Source: a virus. From it: DNA of 23,751 bases. Location of the stretch: IMG/VR virus record IMGVR_UViG_3300030102_003732, positions 1-23,751 of that record. The stretch is one strand, 5' to 3'. Both the position numbers and the translations under genes were made by a program. The notes beneath the pieces are model-generated. The model was not told where the DNA came from. It made no database searches and worked only from the letters and a program-made list of their open reading frames with translations. Below are positions 20,187-23,751 of the stretch, one piece after another. Position 1 is the stretch's first letter. The number at the start of each line of letters is the position of its first letter.

Positions 20187-21008
20187 CTAACCATTTACAA
20201 AAGTACCAACACCAATAAAATCTGCCCTTGTTACGAGTTTTTTAGGTGCGCCAATACCAGCTAAATCAAAAGTACTTATTAATTCAAATTGTACAATATC
20301 CCTATTTTCTGTAATTTTTCTTTCTATAAAATAAATTTCTTTTGGCATTTCAGCGGTAGGATCTACTGAACCGATTTTATATGGATTTATATTTGATGGA
20401 AAGTTTTCTTCATCTAAGAATCTTGCCAATGTACGCCTGCGTGTAACTTTTGCAGCCGATAAATCAGAAAAAGGTGTTGTTTGATTTACTAATAAAAGTA
20501 TAGTGGTAATTGTTCCAAGAAGATTTGAAAAAGTTAAGGTAGGTCTTGGAAGCTTACCTTCCCCAGAATATTTAAAACCTTTTGCCTCACAAGGCATCCT
20601 TGTATATGTATTAGATTGCCATACAATATCTAAACTATCTTTCATGTTATTTCCAGCATGAAAAAGATAAACTGTAGGTTCTGTAATCGTTGAATTTACA
20701 TTAAAAGAAACATTACCACTTGTAGATTGTGAAGCTGTTGCTGTGACTGTAAATGTATTTGCATCTGAAACTGTTTGAATAGTATAAATTCCATCAGTAG
20801 CATTACCAGATGTAAAATCAAGACTTAATATCAAACCGATTGAAAACCCATGACTGTTTAAAGTGATCGTTATGGTAGTGCCACTTTGAGAATATGTAGC
20901 TGTCTTTGCAACCTTTGTATAATGAACATCAGCTTTCAATTCAACAGAAAATAATTCAATGATTGATTTATTTGTAAGCTGTTGCAACTCAGGTACAGGA
21001 TTAGCCAT
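20187..21008 (-). CDS. L: Minor tail protein, lambda gpL-like, with inserted domain
   Basis: Family features are the N-terminal ELFSVELK strand, then VYLFHAGNN, IVWQSNTYTRMP and CEAKGFKYSGEGKLPRPTLTFSNLLG. The core ends with RRRTLARFLDEENF, followed by YFIERK and VQFELIST. A 73-residue beta domain (about 33-105) is inserted between the first strand and the YLFHAG strand. The protein stops after PKKLVTRADFIGVGTFVNG. The Cys-rich iron-sulphur C-terminal part of lambda L is missing, and the next gene begins at once, so this is not a simple frameshift. The ATG abuts the M stop. Confidence 0.8.
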   Translation of the reverse strand: MANPVPELQQLTNKSIIELFSVELKADVHYTKVAKTATYSQSGTTITITLNSHGFSIGLILSLDFTSGNATDGIYTIQTVSDANTFTVTATASQSTSGNVSFNVNSTITEPTVYLFHAGNNMKDSLDIVWQSNTYTRMPCEAKGFKYSGEGKLPRPTLTFSNLLGTITTILLLVNQTTPFSDLSAAKVTRRRTLARFLDEENFPSNINPYKIGSVDPTAEMPKEIYFIERKITENRDIVQFELISTFDLAGIGAPKKLVTRADFIGVGTFVNG

Positions 21009-21587
21009 TTATGGTTCAAATACCTCTCTGAATTTACAGTTTATAGTTGCTCTGTTTGCAAATTGTATGTTTTTTGTCCAAGAATCACAAACAAAATTTC
21101 CTTCACCAGACAAGGTTATGGAGACATCGCCAGAATCAGTTGCGCTATTACTCGTAGTTACTGTAAATACATTATCATTAGTAACTGATGCAACAACAAA
21201 AGACCCATCTGTAGGAGAACCACTAGCAGTTGAAGTGTAATCAATAGATAAAACATCACCTATTGCAACTCCATGATTATTAATAGTTATTGTTGCTGTT
21301 GTTGTTGATTGACTATATGTGCCTGTTTTCGTAAAACCTTCTCCTGGTGGTGTAAAAGTAAAACTTGCCTGATCGTTTAACCTGCTTCTTAAAAAGCCTT
21401 CAATTACATCGGACTCTTCTTCTGTAATATTTGTAAAAATTAAATCATACTCTTTAGGATCTTGCGAGAATGGTAGACCATATAAAGCTCTAAATTCATA
21501 TCCATCACCTAGCTTGCTAACTTTTACTTTAGGTTTACTTTGTTTGCGTAAGCCAAAGGATGGTTCTATTGATGGAAAAGTTGCCAT
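21009..21587 (-). CDS. M: Minor tail protein, lambda gpM-like, with inserted domain
   Basis: Lambda gpM takes part in tail-tip assembly. Residues 1-81 show the family pattern PSFGLRKQSKPKV, LGDGYEFR, EEESDVIEGFL and FTFTPPG. The pattern resumes at residues 164-192 with NFVCDSW and NCKFREVF. Between them, residues 86-160 are an added beta domain, flanked on both sides by GEG (82-84 and 161-163). Without the insert the protein would match the usual length of about 110-120 residues. The ATG overlaps the tape-measure stop by one base. Confidence 0.85.
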   Translation of the reverse strand: MATFPSIEPSFGLRKQSKPKVKVSKLGDGYEFRALYGLPFSQDPKEYDLIFTNITEEESDVIEGFLRSRLNDQASFTFTPPGEGFTKTGTYSQSTTTATITINNHGVAIGDVLSIDYTSTASGSPTDGSFVVASVTNDNVFTVTTSNSATDSGDVSITLSGEGNFVCDSWTKNIQFANRATINCKFREVFEP

Positions 21588-23647
21588 TATCTATTTAATA
21601 ACCCTCCTGATCTTTGCTCTTGTACTATTGTTGTTTGTACCACAGAAGCGATAAGTTGTCCAAGAGCTTGACCATCAGATTTATTACCTTGCACAGAAGA
21701 ACCAGTAGCATCTACATTTACAACAATATTATTAGAAGAACCAGAAGCTTCAACACCTAAGTTGCCAGAACGACTACGTTTTAAAGGTAGTATTGCCTCT
21801 GCACCAGCTTCTCCCATCAAGCCTATACCATCAGCAAAAGGAAATATTGTTGGTTTGTTTACAATTCCACCTTTTGCATAAGGTATTATTCCATTTGCTC
21901 CAAATGCGTTACCTTTTGCATTTAATTTCAAATCCAAACCAAACATATTATTTAATCCACCTAATATTGGTGCCATTACTTTTTGTCTTATAACAATTCT
22001 AGTAATATCAGCAAGAATAGAACGTGCTAAATCTTTAAAATTTAATTTACCTGTAAGAACAAACTGTACTAATGCATCTTCCATTCCTTTAAATGCATTT
22101 ACAAAAGCGTCTTGTATTTGTTTGCCTACATCTTTTATGGTATTTAAATAATCTTGCGCACCATTTTTCATACCAAGAAACACCTTATTAGCAGTATTAC
22201 CTAAATCCTCTGTAGAATCTGTTGTATTAGCTGTTTCTGTATTTAGACTTTCTATAGCTTCCTGTAATGCTTTAATTTTTATATTTATATCTTCTAATTG
22301 TGATTTTGATGCGTTTAATGCATTTTTTATACTGCCCTCAGAGATCGGAAAATCAAATTTGCCAAAAACCTTATCGTCTATAAGTTTTTGTGAGGCAGCA
22401 ATACTTTTTACAATTTTTTCTCTTTTTAACAATAATTCGTTTAATTTATCTTTTTTAAATTCTTCTCCAATATTAAAAAACTTTCTTAGTGCAAATGTAG
22501 CATCATTTATTGGTTTTATAATATTATTAGTAAATTCATTTTGAAAATCTGCACCAATAGGTTGTAGAAGTTGACCAACATTATCTTTCAATTCTGTTAA
22601 TGCTGTTTGTAGTCTATCTCCAGCAGCTTGAGGAGCTTGTGCAAGAATTTCTGCATTTTTACCATACTTATCAAATAAATGTTCAGCAAAACCCATAAAA
22701 TCATCTAATGTTACCTTGCCTTGCTCTAATGCCTTATCTAATTCAGCAGGTGTTTTGTTCATAGATTCCGCAAACAAAGTAAAAGCTCCAGGAAGTCTTT
22801 CACCAAGCTGTTGTCTAAGCTCTTCGGCCGATACCTTACCTTTACTAAATACCTGACTTGTAGCAACCATAGCTGCCTTCATATCTTCTAACGAGCCACC
22901 TGTACCTCTAATGCCTGATGCAATAGCTCTAAAGACTTCTTCTGCATCCGCAACAGATTTACCTGCACCAGTAACAGATGCAGTTAAAGATGTAAATTGT
23001 CTTGTTATAACATTTTGGGGTATAGCTAACTTTCTAGATGTAGTTAATAGAAATTCTTGAGATTTTTTAAATTTATCTGTGTCGTTGATAACTAATCTTA
23101 ATGCTTTTCTTTGCAATGCAAGCTGTGCAGAAAATTCTGCCAAACCACCAATTTGTTGCCTTGCCATTCCAACTTGCGCACCAACAGCAGAACCGACTAA
23201 TGCACCAGGCGCACCTCCAGCAATAAGTCCAATACCACCACCAATTGCACCTTCTGCACCACCAAAAATACCACCTGCTGCGACTGCTCCTAATCCTCTT
23301 GCGAATCCTCTTGCCCTGCTACCAAAACCTTTCTTAGAGGTCATCTGCATTTTTTTAAGTTGCGCATCAAGTCTTGCTGCTGCTGCCGTAGCTTCTTTAA
23401 ATTCCTGTGATCCAAACTCTACAGCGTTTGCTAATTCTTTATAAGAATTTGATAAAGCTCTTGTACCATTAATTGTTTTTGTTGCAGTTAGACTTTGTTT
23501 ATTTAGTTGCTGTAATAATTCTCTTGTACTTAAACTTGTATTTTTAGCAGTATTTTTTAAACCCTGTAATGAATTTGTTAAGCCACGAAGTTCTTTTACA
23601 CCTTTAACATTTAATATTACTTCTAATTGTGTTTTTTGATCAGCCAT
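21587..23647 (-). CDS. H: Tail tape measure protein
   Basis: The 686-aa protein sets tail length and occupies the tail tube. Residues 1-110 are a helical N-terminus. A Gly/Ala-rich hydrophobic segment lies at about 113-160 (GAVAAGGIFGGAEGAIGGG...). Next comes the tape-measure domain with LTASVTGAG, SGIRGTGGSLEDM, and SKGKVSAEELRQQLGERLPG (about 225-290). A long coiled-coil part follows, with FKGMEDALVQFVLTGKLNF and then ARSILADITRIVIR. The C-terminal motif is GEAGAEAILPLKR (from 612). The tail should be fairly short, as length scales with this protein. It overlaps the upstream gene as TAATG. Confidence 0.9.
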   Translation of the reverse strand: MADQKTQLEVILNVKGVKELRGLTNSLQGLKNTAKNTSLSTRELLQQLNKQSLTATKTINGTRALSNSYKELANAVEFGSQEFKEATAAAARLDAQLKKMQMTSKKGFGSRARGFARGLGAVAAGGIFGGAEGAIGGGIGLIAGGAPGALVGSAVGAQVGMARQQIGGLAEFSAQLALQRKALRLVINDTDKFKKSQEFLLTTSRKLAIPQNVITRQFTSLTASVTGAGKSVADAEEVFRAIASGIRGTGGSLEDMKAAMVATSQVFSKGKVSAEELRQQLGERLPGAFTLFAESMNKTPAELDKALEQGKVTLDDFMGFAEHLFDKYGKNAEILAQAPQAAGDRLQTALTELKDNVGQLLQPIGADFQNEFTNNIIKPINDATFALRKFFNIGEEFKKDKLNELLLKREKIVKSIAASQKLIDDKVFGKFDFPISEGSIKNALNASKSQLEDINIKIKALQEAIESLNTETANTTDSTEDLGNTANKVFLGMKNGAQDYLNTIKDVGKQIQDAFVNAFKGMEDALVQFVLTGKLNFKDLARSILADITRIVIRQKVMAPILGGLNNMFGLDLKLNAKGNAFGANGIIPYAKGGIVNKPTIFPFADGIGLMGEAGAEAILPLKRSRSGNLGVEASGSSNNIVVNVDATGSSVQGNKSDGQALGQLIASVVQTTIVQEQRSGGLLNR

Positions 23648-23751
23648 TATTTCTTATCCTTTTGCATCATTCTAAGTGCAGCATATTCCATTGTCTGTAT
23701 TCCTTCAAACATAGAGACAGGATCTTCTACTGAATATAGTTTACACAGATA
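23647..23751 (-). CDS. C-terminal end of the gene before the tape measure (partial)
   Basis: The reading frame is open from the window edge to a TAA that overlaps the tape-measure ATG, giving 34 residues that end EYAALRMMQKDKK. Position directly upstream of the tape measure is that of the tail assembly chaperone (lambda G/GT), but the fragment has no diagnostic motif. No slippery sequence is visible in this short piece. Confidence 0.5.
   Translation of the reverse strand, partial: YLCKLYSVEDPVSMFEGIQTMEYAALRMMQKDKK

Noticed and set aside
23647-23751. Programmed frameshift of a tail assembly chaperone
   Set aside because: Only 34 codons of the gene are in the window and no slippery sequence is seen; the overlap zone lies outside.
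1-23751. tRNA genes, integrase or attachment site
   Set aside because: I looked for tRNA-like cloverleaf arms, recombinase motifs and long flanking repeats on both strands and found none I could support, so the window does not tell whether the virus is temperate.

Overview
The window reads as part of the genome of a tailed double-stranded DNA virus with a long non-contractile, lambda-type tail (a siphovirus, or a prophage of one). It is strongly A+T-rich, gene-dense, full of 1-11 nt start/stop overlaps, and carries an almost complete lambda-like tail block: tape measure, M, L, K, I, J, then a large fibre. The host is probably a marine picocyanobacterium (Prochlorococcus/Synechococcus type). 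That is inference from memory, not a database result: the fibre N-terminus, the 97-aa protein next to the recombinase, the secreted protein at 9808-10323 and the C-terminal part of the 6573-7229 product all resemble proteins I associate with marine cyanophages or cyanobacteria. No portal, terminase, capsid, polymerase, integrase, tRNA or rRNA is visible.

Layout. (1) 1-2594: leftward-transcribed small early-type genes in separate short operons with clear hairpin terminators: a gp88-like cysteine-rich protein, a chain of very small ORFs (42-55 aa) coupled by ATGA overlaps, and unknown proteins. (2) 2595-3253: 659 bases without a convincing gene, holding a rightward terminator, seven copies of a TTTTTGTGTG element and four 23-bp repeats in two pairs spaced 29 bp, an origin-like arrangement. 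(3) 3254-7229, leftward: a lambda gpZ-like tail protein displaced from the tail block, then RusA-type resolvase, small zinc-ribbon and coiled-coil proteins, a RecB-type PD-(D/E)XK nuclease and a ribbon-helix-helix protein. (4) 7379-8555, rightward: a DUF1071/Sak3-type annealing protein, a tiny ribbon-helix-helix protein and a 97-aa protein ending in an SSB-like DDLPF tail. (5) 8552-9435: small zinc-ribbon, membrane and helical proteins on both strands. (6) 9545-11328, rightward: a membrane protein followed by three proteins with signal-like hydrophobic N-termini. (7) 11392-23751, leftward: the tail block, ending at 23751 in the truncated end of the gene upstream of the tape measure.

Gene interplay. 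Groups 3 and 4 form a recombination/replication module: annealing protein, possible ssDNA-binding partner, nuclease and Holliday-junction resolvase, with DNA-binding proteins at the divergent promoter region. Group 7 builds the tail and adsorption apparatus. Regulation is unusually legible on the left side. Two sigma70-like promoters (1836-1864, 5643-5671) carry the same dyad operator inside their 17-bp spacers, and four operons have the element TATCTCTTA between promoter and start codon.

The most interesting points are: one approximately 75-residue beta-type domain present in three neighbouring tail-tip proteins (M, L, I); the shared spacer operator; the TATCTCTTA leader element; the origin-like repeat field; and a fibre built of 33 tandem 17-residue repeats.
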